DNA of 64,000 nt from an uncultured Serinicoccus sp. (lineage in GTDB: Bacteria > Actinomycetota > Actinomycetes > Actinomycetales > Dermatophilaceae). The DNA is taken from positions 62,001 to 126,000 of the forward strand of contig NZ_CANKYH010000010.1 in assembly GCF_947487915.1 (NCBI RefSeq), in the 5' to 3' direction. The position numbers and the translations under genes are program-made. Positions 40,513 to 48,105 of this stretch are shown one piece after another. Each line of letters begins with the position of its first letter. Within the stretch, counting starts at the first letter, position 1. The notes beneath the pieces were generated by a model. That model did no database searches, had not been told where the DNA came from, and worked only from the letters and a program-made list of their open reading frames with translations.

Positions 40513-40573
40513 GGGTCTGCGGGTGACCACCCCGTGCACGTCGGGTGCCTGGGGGGTGCCCTGTCCGGCGAGA

Positions 40574-40622
40574 GTTCATCCGGGGGTCGTGCGGCGTTCA
40601 CGTGGGTCTGCCACGGTTCCAC
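40574..40622 (+). promoter_or_regulatory. PHO-box-like direct repeats upstream of phoU
   Basis: GTTCATC at 40574 and GTTCACG at 40596 are 22 bp apart, twice the 11-bp period of the actinobacterial PhoP/RegX3 direct repeat (consensus GTTCACC, established for Streptomyces). A third, GTTCCAC, lies at 40616. They sit between divergent senX3 and phoU, with GACAAT at 40648-40653 as a possible phoU -10. Confidence 0.55.
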
Positions 40623-40698
40623 GCTGGTGGCACCTGCCCAGGTGTCCGACAATGGGGCGACGGGCCCGTCCCCCCACCCCGGCCCCGAGGAGGCAGGC

Positions 40699-41397
40699 AT
40701 GCGCAGCGCGTTCACCGAGGAGCTCGACCTCATCAGCGGGCAGCTGGTGCAGATGAGCCGCTTGTCGGCCACGGCGCTCCAGCGAGCCACCGCGTCCCTC
40801 ATGGAGACCGACCTCGCCCTGGCCCAGGAGGTCATCTCCGACGACCAGCTCATCGACGCCCTGCGCCGCGAACTGGACAACCGCGCCATCGACGTGCTCG
40901 CCCGGCAGCAGCCGGTGGCGACCGACCTGCGCCAGATGGTCACCGCGCTGCGGATGAGCTCGGACCTCGAGCGCAGCGGGGACCTGGCCCGGCACGTCGC
41001 CAAGCTGACCCGGCTGCGCTACCCCGCGCCCGCCCTCCCCGACGAGCTGCGCCCGATCTTCGCGGAGATGGCCACCACGGCTGAGGCCATGATCCTGCGG
41101 GCCGGCGACATCATCGACAGCAAGGACGCCGACGGCGCCAGCGAGCTGATCCGGGCCGACGACACCATGGACCGCCTCCACCGTGAGGTCTTCCGCGTGC
41201 TGCTCGAGCCCGCCTCCTCGCAGACCGCGCAGGTGACGGTCGATGCGACGCTCCTCTCCCGCTACTACGAGCGGTACGCCGATCACGCGGTCTCGATCGC
41301 GCTGCGCGTGGTCTACCTCGTGACCGGGGTGTGGCACGACGAGCAGCTGCCTGGGGACGACGACCGCTACCCGGGGAGCGTGCCGCGCGAGAGCTGA
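40699..41397 (+). CDS. phoU: Phosphate-transport regulator PhoU
   Basis: A 232-residue all-helical protein made of two three-helix PhoU repeats. It begins MRSAFTEELDLISGQLVQM and has the metal-binding signatures RQMVTALRMSSDLERSGDLARHVAKL (split about 94-119) and YYERYADHAVSIALRVVYLVTG near the end. PhoU links the Pst phosphate transporter to the SenX3-RegX3 pair; no pst genes are in the window. GGAGG sits before the ATG at 40699. Confidence 0.93.
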   Translation: MRSAFTEELDLISGQLVQMSRLSATALQRATASLMETDLALAQEVISDDQLIDALRRELDNRAIDVLARQQPVATDLRQMVTALRMSSDLERSGDLARHVAKLTRLRYPAPALPDELRPIFAEMATTAEAMILRAGDIIDSKDADGASELIRADDTMDRLHREVFRVLLEPASSQTAQVTVDATLLSRYYERYADHAVSIALRVVYLVTGVWHDEQLPGDDDRYPGSVPRES

Positions 41398-41455
41398 GCA
41401 CCTCAGGGCGCTCGGGCGCTCGGGCCGATGACCGGCGGCGCCACCCGGCGCCGCA

Positions 41456-41495
41456 CGACGACGGCCCCGGACCGCTCGGTCCAGGGCCGTCGTCG
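41456..41495. terminator. Bidirectional hairpin between phoU and lpqE
   Basis: A perfect 12-bp stem (41456-41467 with 41484-41495) encloses a second inner stem (GGACCG/CGGTCC). It lies between converging phoU and lpqE. Confidence 0.75.
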
Positions 41496-41511
41496 GTGGC
41501 TCAGCGCCTGC

Positions 41512-42057
41512 TCAGTGGTCGCCCTCGCTGTGCTCCTCGGGGGCCTCGACCGGGCCGCCGGCGTCGTCGGCGAAGACCGCGTAGGGGCCCTGCGGGAGGA
41601 GCACCGGGGCGGTGGAGGACAGCGTCTCCTCGTCGCCGCTGATGCGGACCTCGACATGCTGGCCGGAGGGTCCCTCCAGCGCAGGCACGATGACCCGCTC
41701 GCCCTCGGTGCCGCTGGCGGAGAGGCCCCCGTCCAGCCGGGCCGAGGAGTGCGGGTCGACGGTCACCTCGGGGCTCAGGCTCTCCCCGGCCACGCTCACC
41801 GTCACGGTGACCGGCTCGGAGGTCTGGTTGATGACGGCACCGGAGACCACGGCGGGCGCCCCGTCGCCCTGGGAGACCAGGAGCAGGTCACGCACGTCGA
41901 ACGCCTCGCCGTTCATCTGCACGCCGTCCGCGGGGGCGTAGACGAAGGTGGTCGCCTGGGGGGAGTTGACCGAGCATCCGGTGAGGGCCAGCGCGGCGAG
42001 CGCGCCGGTCACCAGGGCAGCCGGGCGGCGGGTGCGGGAGGTGCGTGCAGTCGTCAC
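41512..42057 (-). CDS. LpqE-like lipoprotein
   Basis: A 181-residue lipoprotein. RTRRPAALVTGALAALALTGC is a signal with the lipobox ALTGC (split here about residues 8-28). The body is a beta-rich domain (VSGAVINQTSEPVTVTVSVAG, VTVDPHSSARL) similar to copper-chaperone-like or DUF461-type folds, and the C terminus is acidic. Gene order (divergent from carD-ispD-ispF) corresponds to Mycobacterium LpqE, Rv3584. Function unknown. The start is GTG with TAGGCT 6 nt upstream. Confidence 0.75.
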   Translation of the reverse strand: MTTARTSRTRRPAALVTGALAALALTGCSVNSPQATTFVYAPADGVQMNGEAFDVRDLLLVSQGDGAPAVVSGAVINQTSEPVTVTVSVAGESLSPEVTVDPHSSARLDGGLSASGTEGERVIVPALEGPSGQHVEVRISGDEETLSSTAPVLLPQGPYAVFADDAGGPVEAPEEHSEGDH

Positions 42058-42063
42058 GAGGAC

Positions 42064-42069
42064 AGCCTA
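42064..42069 (-). promoter_or_regulatory. -10 element of a leaderless lpqE promoter
   Basis: TAGGCT on the minus strand, 6 nt before the GTG at 42057. Confidence 0.5.
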
Positions 42070-42093
42070 GCGTCCGGCCCGCGCCCCCCGCCC

Positions 42094-42195
42094 GTCGTCC
42101 CCTCCCGACCTGGTCGACATGCAGACCGTCCGCCCCTCCCGACCCGGTCGACGCTCCGACCGTCGCCCGCTCCCGACCCTGCCGGCGCTCCTGCA
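42094..42195. repeat. Three tandem copies of a 34-bp repeat
   Basis: Units at 42094, 42128 and 42162, each built on CTCCCGACC followed by a GGTCGAC-like segment; the third is the most degenerate. The array lies in the 403-bp gap between lpqE and carD, on the lpqE side. Confidence 0.75.
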
Positions 42196-42401
42196 GGGGT
42201 GGTGCCCGACCCGCGCCGACCTGCCCCTCTACCTGCGCCGACGTGGCCCCCGAACCGTCCACCGGACCCGCCCCAGGGGCCGGCGGAGAGTCCTGCGGAA
42301 GGGGGTGGGACGGCATACCCCGGGGGCTATCGAGACCCGTCGCGGAGCACATCGTCTGGTGCTTGTCAACCCTTTGACCTGCGGAAACATCGTTCTCGGG
42401 A

Positions 42402-42431
42402 TTACGTGACCTGCGCCACGCGTGGTATCCT
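42402..42431 (+). promoter_or_regulatory. carD promoter
   Basis: TTACGT (42402-42407), an 18-bp spacer and TATCCT (42426-42431) form the best sigma-70-type promoter, giving a leader of about 25 nt with AAAGGGG as ribosome-binding site. A TTGACC at 42374 may mark a second upstream promoter. Confidence 0.5.
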
Positions 42432-42460
42432 GGGAGTCCGCCGAAAGGGGCTTTACCACG

Positions 42461-42943
42461 ATGACGTTCAAGGTCGGAGAGACGGTTGTCTACCCCCATC
42501 ATGGGGCCGCTCTCATTGAAGAGATGAAGACGCGAACCATCAAGGGCGAGGAGAAGCTCTATCTGAAGCTCAAGGTCGCCCAGGGCGATCTGACGATCGA
42601 GGTGCCGGCAGACAACTGCGACCTGGTCGGCGTCCGTGACGTCGTCGGCAAGGACGGCCTGGACAAGGTCTTCGCCGTGCTGCGCGCCGAGCACACCGAG
42701 GAGCCGACCAACTGGTCGCGCCGATACAAGGCCAACCTCGAGAAGCTCGCCTCGGGTGACGTCATCAAGGTCGCCGAGGTCGTGCGCGACCTGTGGCGCC
42801 GGGACAAGGACCGTGGCCTGTCCACGGGCGAGAAGCGGCTCCTCTCCAAGGCCCGCCAGATCCTCGTCAGCGAGCTCGCGCTCGCCGAGAAGACCAACGA
42901 GGACACCGCTGAGGCCACCCTCGACGAGGTCCTCGCCTCCTGA
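42461..42943 (+). CDS. carD: CarD-family RNA polymerase-binding transcription factor
   Basis: A 160-residue protein that stabilises the open complex at rRNA and many other promoters. The N-terminal RNA-polymerase interaction domain begins [20 protein letters not shown]. The C-terminal helical domain has the conserved Trp in [20 protein letters not shown] and ends [23 protein letters not shown]. It is followed 2 bp later by ispD, and the three genes carD-ispD-ispF look like one operon. Confidence 0.95.
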   Translation: MTFKVGETVVYPHHGAALIEEMKTRTIKGEEKLYLKLKVAQGDLTIEVPADNCDLVGVRDVVGKDGLDKVFAVLRAEHTEEPTNWSRRYKANLEKLASGDVIKVAEVVRDLWRRDKDRGLSTGEKRLLSKARQILVSELALAEKTNEDTAEATLDEVLAS

Positions 42944-42945
42944 CG

Positions 42946-44298
42946 ATGGAGGCGGACGTCGCCCCGGGTGGCGTCGGCATCATCCTCGTCGCCGCCGGGC
43001 GCGGCACCCGTCTCGGGGCGGGCCGGCCCAAGGCGCTGGTTCCTGTCGGTACCGGCACCCGCTCGCGGTCCCTGGTCCTGCACGCGCTGACCCGCGCGCT
43101 CGGGACCCAGGGGCTGCGGCAGGTCGTGGTCGTGGCGCCGTCGGACCCCACCGGTCTGCAGCAGATGGTCGACGAGGTGACCGGCCAGGGCACGACGTCC
43201 CTGCTCGGTGACGCCGACGCTGGTGACGCCGACGCTGGGGACGTTGACCCCGCGGCGGCCGGTGCCTCCACTGCCACAGCGCCGGTCCTCGGGGAGCACC
43301 CGCAGCCGGCGGTGATCGTCGTCCCCGGCGGAGCCGAGCGCGCGGACTCCGTGAGAGCGGGCCTGGCCGCGCTGTCGGCCGACCTCGACGTCGTGCTGGT
43401 GCACGACGCCGCTCGCGCCTTCACGCCGACCCCGGTCTTCGACCGCGTCGTCGCTGCCGTGCACGCCGGGCACGATGCCGTGGTGCCGGCGCTGGCCGTC
43501 ACCGACACCGTCAAGCAGGTCGCTGCCGACGGGGCGGTCGAGACCGTCACCGCCACCCCCGACCGTGCCGGCCTGCGGGCGGTGCAGACCCCGCAGGGGT
43601 TCCGGCGCGCGACCCTGGAGCGGGCGCACGAGCAGGCGCGGGGCGAGGCACGGCATACCGACGACGCGGGGATGGTCGAGGCCACCGGCGGGCGCGTGGC
43701 TGTGGTGCCCGGCGATCCCCGGGCGCTCAAGGTCACCACGCCCGGTGACCTCGAGCTCGCCGCGCGCTGGGTCGACGCAGAGCACGCCGAGGCCCGGCCC
43801 CTCCTGGTCGTCCTCGCCGGGTTGCCGGGGGTCGGCAAGACGACGCTCGCGCGGACCCTGTGCCGACGTCTCGCCGCGGCCCACGTGCGGGTCGACACCG
43901 TCGAGCAGGCGCTGGTCCGCGCGGGGATGCCCGGCACTGAGGTCGGGGCGCGGGGGTATGCCGTCGCGCTCGCCGTCGCCGCCGACCAGGTCGCCGTGCG
44001 TCGTCCCGTCGTGGCCGACCTGGTCAACGCGGCGCCCGAGGCACGGGCGGCGTGGGAGGGCCTCGCGCTGGACGTCGGTGCCCGTCTCGTCCGGGTGGAG
44101 CTCGTGTGCTCGGATGCCCACGCTCACCGCAGCCGGGTCGAGGGTCGGGTCGCCGACATCGACGGGCACCGGGTCCCCACCTGGGAGGAGGTCCGCCCGC
44201 AGGACTGGACCGCCTGGACGGGCGCCGAGCTGAGGATCGACACCGCGACGACCGGCGTCGAGGACGCCGCCGCCCTCATCGAGGAGATCTGCCGATGA
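42946..44298 (+). CDS. ispD: IspD cytidylyltransferase fused to a P-loop kinase-like domain
   Basis: A 450-residue protein, about twice the usual IspD length. Residues 1-280 are a complete IspD, which makes CDP-methylerythritol: [47 protein letters not shown] and [12 protein letters not shown]. Residues about 82-120 are a low-complexity insert containing [12 protein letters not shown]. Residues about 285-450 form a second domain with Walker [10 protein letters not shown] (292-300), an acidic residue at 317 (VDTVEQAL), VVADLVN (358) and lid arginines near 396, as in small AAA/zeta-like kinases. The open frame is continuous; I see no internal stop or frameshift. It is coupled to ispF by ATGA. 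Confidence 0.9.
   Translation: MEADVAPGGVGIILVAAGRGTRLGAGRPKALVPVGTGTRSRSLVLHALTRALGTQGLRQVVVVAPSDPTGLQQMVDEVTGQGTTSLLGDADAGDADAGDVDPAAAGASTATAPVLGEHPQPAVIVVPGGAERADSVRAGLAALSADLDVVLVHDAARAFTPTPVFDRVVAAVHAGHDAVVPALAVTDTVKQVAADGAVETVTATPDRAGLRAVQTPQGFRRATLERAHEQARGEARHTDDAGMVEATGGRVAVVPGDPRALKVTTPGDLELAARWVDAEHAEARPLLVVLAGLPGVGKTTLARTLCRRLAAAHVRVDTVEQALVRAGMPGTEVGARGYAVALAVAADQVAVRRPVVADLVNAAPEARAAWEGLALDVGARLVRVELVCSDAHAHRSRVEGRVADIDGHRVPTWEEVRPQDWTAWTGAELRIDTATTGVEDAAALIEEICR
43207..43251 (+). repeat. 15-bp tandem repeat inside ispD
   Basis: Two identical 15-bp units (43207-43221, 43222-43236) and one diverged unit encode the GDADA insert in the IspD domain. The period is a multiple of three, so the frame is kept. 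Confidence 0.8.
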
Positions 44299-44780
44299 CG
44301 ACGACCCTGCCGCGCACCGGGATCGGGGTGGACATCCACGGGTATGCCGACGACGCCCGCACCCTCTGGCTCGCCTGCCTGGAGTGGCCGGGGGAGCGGG
44401 GTATCGAGGGGCACTCCGACGGCGACGTGGCGGCGCACGCCGCGTGCGACGCGCTGCTGTCCGCCGCGGGGCTCGGGGACCTGGGCTCGGTCTTCGGCAC
44501 CGGCCGGCCGGAGATGGCCGGGGCCAGCGGCCGACAGATGCTCGCCCATGTGCACGAGATGCTGGTGGCGGCCGGCTGGCAGGTGGGAAATGTCGCCGTG
44601 CAGGTCGTCGGCAACCGGCCGAAGGTGGGGCCGCGCCGCACGGAGGCCGCCGCCGCCATGTCGGCCGCCCTGGGCGGGGCCGCGGTGTCGGTGAGCGCCA
44701 CCACGACCGACGGGCTCGGGCTCACCGGCCGCGGTGAGGGCGTCGCCTGCATCGCCACCGCCCTGGTCGTCCCGGCCTGA
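44295..44780 (+). CDS. ispF: 2-C-methyl-D-erythritol 2,4-cyclodiphosphate synthase
   Basis: A 161-residue IspF that cyclises CDP-methylerythritol-2-phosphate in the MEP isoprenoid pathway. GIGVDIHGY holds the zinc-binding Asp and His. [21 protein letters not shown] holds the third metal ligand and the trimer core. [21 protein letters not shown] and [19 protein letters not shown] close the protein. Its ATG is inside the ispD stop codon. Confidence 0.95.
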   Translation: MTTTLPRTGIGVDIHGYADDARTLWLACLEWPGERGIEGHSDGDVAAHAACDALLSAAGLGDLGSVFGTGRPEMAGASGRQMLAHVHEMLVAAGWQVGNVAVQVVGNRPKVGPRRTEAAAAMSAALGGAAVSVSATTTDGLGLTGRGEGVACIATALVVPA

Positions 44781-44820
44781 TCGACCGGCGGCCTCACGCA
44801 CCACCGACCTGTCCCTCTGC

Positions 44821-44973
44821 CAGCCGCGTCGTCCACTGACAGCCGCGTCGTCCACTGACAGCCGCGTCGTCCACTGACAGCCGCGTCGTCCACTGACAGC
44901 CTCGAGGTCATCTGACAGCCCCCTCGAACAGGCTGATGGTTGACGTACCGGCTCTCAGATGACGTACCGGCTG
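44821..44973. repeat. 19-bp tandem repeat array with inverted copies
   Basis: Four identical 19-bp units (CAGCCGCGTCGTCCACTGA) at 44821, 44840, 44859 and 44878 are followed by a diverged fifth at 44897. Two inverted, diverged copies end near 44953 and 44973 (TCAGATGACGTACCGGCTG and its neighbour). Forward and inverted copies can pair into a large hairpin downstream of ispF. Confidence 0.85.
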
Positions 44974-45022
44974 CCAGTGGCGCCGCGAGGTCGAGGATCG
45001 ACAGCGTGACCGCGCGGGGATG

Positions 45023-45111
45023 GTGCGGCTGCGCGCGCGTACCGGGTGGGGGCTGCGCGGGGAGGGTGCGGCTGCGCGCGGGGAGGGTGCGGCCGCGCGT
45101 GCGGGCCGGGG
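45023..45111. repeat. Imperfect GC-rich tandem repeats of about 21 bp
   Basis: About four units built on GTGCGGCTGCGCGCGGGGAGG with length variation of a few bases. They end just before a GGCATACC motif at 45113. Confidence 0.6.
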
Positions 45112-45162
45112 ACGGCATACCGTGGGCGGAGCACGTCGACCGCCGCCAGAGAGGACCGCAGC

Positions 45163-46299
45163 ATGCCGCAGACCGTCAAGGGTGTCATCGCCCGCAGCAA
45201 GGGGGCCGACGTCGAGGTGGTCGACGTCGTCGTCCCCGACCCGGGGCCGGGCGAGGCCGTCGTCAAGGTCGACGCCTGCGGGGTGTGCCACACCGACCTG
45301 CACTACCGCGAGGGCGGGGTCAACGACGAGTTCCCCTTCCTGCTCGGGCACGAGGCGGCCGGCACGGTCGAGGCGGTCGGTGAAGGGGTCACCGACGTCG
45401 AGCCGGGGGACTTCGTCATCCTCAACTGGCGCGCGGTCTGCGGTCAGTGCCGGGCCTGCGCGAAGGGCAAGCCGTGGTACTGCTTCGCCACCCACAACGC
45501 CAGCCAGAAGATGACCCTCGCCGAGGGTGACGAGATGGCCGGCACCGAGCTCTCCCCGGCCCTGGGCATCGGGGCGTTCATCGAGAAGACGCTGGTGCAC
45601 GCCGGTCAGTGCACCAAGGTCGACCGGGAGGCCTCGGCCGTGGCGGCCGGGCTCCTGGGCTGCGGCGTCATGGCCGGTTTCGGCGCGGCCGTCAACACCG
45701 GCGCCGTGACCCGGGGCGACTCGGTCGCGGTCATCGGCTGTGGCGGGGTCGGGGACGCCGCGATCGCCGGCGCCTCGCTCGCTGGGGCCACGAAGGTGAT
45801 CGCCGTCGACGTCGACGACCGCAAGCTGGAGACGGCCAAGAGGTTCGGCGCGACGCATACCGTCAACAGCAAGGAGACCGACCCGGTCGAGGCGATCCAG
45901 GCCCTCACCGACGGCAACGGCGCCGACGTCGTGGTCGAGGCGGTCGGCCGGCCCGAGACCTACCGGCAGGCGTTCTACGCCCGCGACCTCGCCGGCACCG
46001 TGGTGCTCGTCGGCGTCCCCACCCCGGAGATGGAGGTCACGCTGCCGCTCATCGACGTCTTCGGCCGCGGCGGGGCGCTGAAGTCGAGCTGGTACGGCGA
46101 CTGCCTGCCCAGCCGGGACTTCCCGATGCTCATCGACCTCTACCGCCAGGGCCGGTTCGACCTCGACGGCTTCGTCACCGAGACCATCGGCATCGGGGAC
46201 GTCGAGTCCGCGTTCGACAAGATGCACGGCGGCGACGTCCTCCGCTCGGTCGTGGTCCTCGACGAGGCCGCCGCCACGGGCGCGGAGGTGGGAGCATGA
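45163..46299 (+). CDS. Mycothiol-dependent formaldehyde dehydrogenase (S-(hydroxymethyl)mycothiol dehydrogenase)
   Basis: A 378-residue zinc-dependent class III-type alcohol dehydrogenase that oxidises the adduct of formaldehyde and mycothiol with NAD. Zinc motifs are [13 protein letters not shown] and LGHEAAGTV. The structural zinc site is [15 protein letters not shown], and the Rossmann motif is [14 protein letters not shown]. The [15 protein letters not shown] start and the [22 protein letters not shown] segment mark the mycothiol subgroup (MscR/AdhE2). The stop overlaps the next gene (ATGA), a metallo-beta-lactamase protein that is its usual partner. Confidence 0.9.
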   Translation: MPQTVKGVIARSKGADVEVVDVVVPDPGPGEAVVKVDACGVCHTDLHYREGGVNDEFPFLLGHEAAGTVEAVGEGVTDVEPGDFVILNWRAVCGQCRACAKGKPWYCFATHNASQKMTLAEGDEMAGTELSPALGIGAFIEKTLVHAGQCTKVDREASAVAAGLLGCGVMAGFGAAVNTGAVTRGDSVAVIGCGGVGDAAIAGASLAGATKVIAVDVDDRKLETAKRFGATHTVNSKETDPVEAIQALTDGNGADVVVEAVGRPETYRQAFYARDLAGTVVLVGVPTPEMEVTLPLIDVFGRGGALKSSWYGDCLPSRDFPMLIDLYRQGRFDLDGFVTETIGIGDVESAFDKMHGGDVLRSVVVLDEAAATGAEVGA

Positions 46300-46925
46300 G
46301 CGCGCGCATCGACCACGCGACGACCAGCGGCACCTTCGAGCTGGACGGTGGCTCCTGGGACGTCGACAACAACGTCTGGGTGCTCGGCGACGACACCGAG
46401 TGCGTCGTCATCGACGCTCCGCACGACGCCGACGCGATCGCCGAGGTGGTCGGGGACCGGCAGGTGCGCGCCATCCTGCTCACGCACGCCCACAGCGACC
46501 ACGTCGACGCCGCCCTCGACCTCAAGGAGCGCACCGGCGCACCGCTGCTCCTGCACCCGGGCGAGGCCCCGGTATGGAAGCTCACCCACCCCGAGGCGCG
46601 CTGGGACCAGGACCTCACCGACGGGCAGCGCATGCAGGTCGCGGGGGTGACGATCGAGGTGCTGCACACGCCTGGTCACGCGCCGGGGGCCTGCTGCTTC
46701 TACGTCGCCGACCTCGGTGTCGTCTTCTCCGGCGACACGCTCTTCCAGGGCGGTCCGGGCGCGACCGGCCGGTCGTTCAGCGACTTCGACGTCATCGTCG
46801 AGTCGATCACCGACCGGCTCCTCACGCTGCCGGAGGACACGGTCGTCCACACCGGCCACGGCGACACCACGACGATCGGTGCGGAGAAGCCGCACCGGCA
46901 GGAGTGGATCGACCGGGGGGAGTGA
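46296..46925 (+). CDS. Metallo-beta-lactamase fold hydrolase, partner of the formaldehyde dehydrogenase
   Basis: A 209-residue glyoxalase II-like protein with the metal motif THAHSDH (about residues 68-74), [31 protein letters not shown] and [10 protein letters not shown]. The genetic pairing with mycothiol-dependent formaldehyde dehydrogenase is conserved in actinobacteria. It suggests that it hydrolyses S-formylmycothiol to formate and mycothiol (inference from context and family). Confidence 0.85.
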   Translation: MSARIDHATTSGTFELDGGSWDVDNNVWVLGDDTECVVIDAPHDADAIAEVVGDRQVRAILLTHAHSDHVDAALDLKERTGAPLLLHPGEAPVWKLTHPEARWDQDLTDGQRMQVAGVTIEVLHTPGHAPGACCFYVADLGVVFSGDTLFQGGPGATGRSFSDFDVIVESITDRLLTLPEDTVVHTGHGDTTTIGAEKPHRQEWIDRGE

Positions 46926-46937
46926 GCAGCACCGGAG

Positions 46938-46943
46938 TAGGCT
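46938..46943 (+). promoter_or_regulatory. -10 element of a leaderless DUF6412 promoter
   Basis: TAGGCT, 7 nt before the ATG at 46951. Confidence 0.45.
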
Positions 46944-46950
46944 GCGTGCC

Positions 46951-47229
46951 ATGACCTCCCGCGGCGACCGGCTGCCCCTCATCGGGGTGCTGCTGCCGCT
47001 GCTCGCGGTCGTCCTGCTGCTCTCCGCCGCCGCGACGCCCGACCACCTGCTGGTCGCGCTCGCCGCCGCCGCCGTGGTCGCGCTGGCGGCCGACCGGGGA
47101 GCGCTCCCGCTGCGGGCTCAGGTCGTCTCCGTGCAGCACCACAGCGAGGTATGCCGCGGCGCCGGCGTGCGCTCCAGCGACCCGGACCGCTCCGGCTGGG
47201 TCCGGCCGCGGGCACCCGGGCGGGGCTGA
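46951..47229 (+). CDS. DUF6412-type small membrane protein
   Basis: A 92-residue protein with two hydrophobic helices (LIGVLLPLLAVVLLLSAAA and LLVALAAAAVVALAAD) and a polar C terminus ending DPDRSGWVRPRAPGRG, a tail I associate with the DUF6412 proteins found next to the second yidC of actinobacteria. Function unknown; the pairing suggests a role with the insertase. Confidence 0.65.
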   Translation: MTSRGDRLPLIGVLLPLLAVVLLLSAAATPDHLLVALAAAAVVALAADRGALPLRAQVVSVQHHSEVCRGAGVRSSDPDRSGWVRPRAPGRG

Positions 47230-47276
47230 CCCGGCTCCGCGACCCCGTCAGGACCTGACCGTCGGCAGGAGCCGGG
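47230..47276 (+). terminator. Inverted repeat between DUF6412 and yidC2
   Basis: CCCGGCTCC (47230-47238) pairs with GGAGCCGGG (47268-47276), and the loop holds a further GTCAGG/CCTGAC pair. It could attenuate read-through into yidC2. Confidence 0.4.
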
Positions 47277-47340
47277 CTGACCACCAGCCCCCTGCCCACG
47301 GCATACCCCAGCGGTGTGCCCGCGCCCTCCGGAGACCCGC

Positions 47341-48105
47341 GTGTTCGCCTTCCTCGACCCTCTGCTCATCCACGTCCACGACCTGCTCGCCTCGCTCGAC
47401 GCCTGGGTGCCGCCCGCCCTCGTCATCATCGCGCTCACCCTCGCGGTGCGGCTCGCGCTGCACCCCATGAACCGTGGCCTCGCCCACGGCACCGTCCGCC
47501 GCCGCGACCTGCAGCCGCGCATCACGGCGCTGCGGGCCGAGCACGGGGAGGACCCCCGTGCCCTGCAGCAGGCGATCCTCGACCTGCACCGGGAGGAAGG
47601 CGTCTCGCCGCTCCCGGGGTGCCTGCCCATCCTCGTCCAGATCCCGGTCTTCTCGATGATCTACCGGCTGTTCACCGCCCCCGAGATCCACGGCGAGCAC
47701 AACCAGCTGCTCGACCAGACGTTCCTCGGTGTCGGGCTGTCCGAGCACCTGCTGACCGCCGGCGCCGGGGACCGCTGGGTCTTCCTCGTGCTCATCGGTC
47801 TCACCCTCGTCGTCGCGGCCTTCGCGGCCCGCCAGCTGCGGCGGCACCTGGCGCAGGACCAGGAGCGCTCGGCCGCCCTCGACCCCGGTGCGCGCGCCCG
47901 GCTCACCGACGCCCAGCGGGCGATGCAGGACTCGATGGAGCAGATGACCAAGGTCCTGCCGCTGATGTCCTTCCTCACCGTGCTGGCGGTGGTGTCGCTG
48001 CCGCTGGCGGCGGGTCTCTACCTCGTCACCAGCGCGATATGGGGTCTCCTCGAGCGGGCGAGCCTGCGCCGGATCAGCGCGGTGCCACCACCGGCGCCCT
48101 CCTAA
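47341..48105 (+). CDS. YidC/Oxa1-family membrane insertase (second paralogue)
   Basis: A 254-residue membrane protein inserting or folding other membrane proteins. The first helix carries the conserved hydrophilic-groove Arg (IIALTLAVRLALHPMNR). Typical blocks are ALQQAILDLHREEGVSPLPGCLPILVQIPVFSMIYRLF (split about 78-115) and a C-terminal PLMSFLTVLAVVSLPLAAGLYLVTSAIWGL segment. It is shorter than the housekeeping YidC next to rnpA, so this is probably the paralogue. The GTG start 47341 has GGAG 6 nt upstream. Its last 4 bp overlap the converging GH31 gene. Confidence 0.83.
   Translation: MFAFLDPLLIHVHDLLASLDAWVPPALVIIALTLAVRLALHPMNRGLAHGTVRRRDLQPRITALRAEHGEDPRALQQAILDLHREEGVSPLPGCLPILVQIPVFSMIYRLFTAPEIHGEHNQLLDQTFLGVGLSEHLLTAGAGDRWVFLVLIGLTLVVAAFAARQLRRHLAQDQERSAALDPGARARLTDAQRAMQDSMEQMTKVLPLMSFLTVLAVVSLPLAAGLYLVTSAIWGLLERASLRRISAVPPPAPS

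Larger units (their letters stand above)
44781..45162. other. 382-bp intergenic gap filled with repeats
   Basis: No gene is supported. It contains the 19-bp array (44821-44973) and an imperfect array of about 21 bp (45023-45111). The downstream dehydrogenase promoter must lie here but no clear hexamers are visible. Confidence 0.6.

Noticed and set aside
42946..44298. Two separate genes (ispD and a kinase) merged by a frameshift error
   Set aside because: The frame is continuous through the linker, with no stop or alternative start that would favour two genes. An assembly error cannot be excluded from sequence alone.
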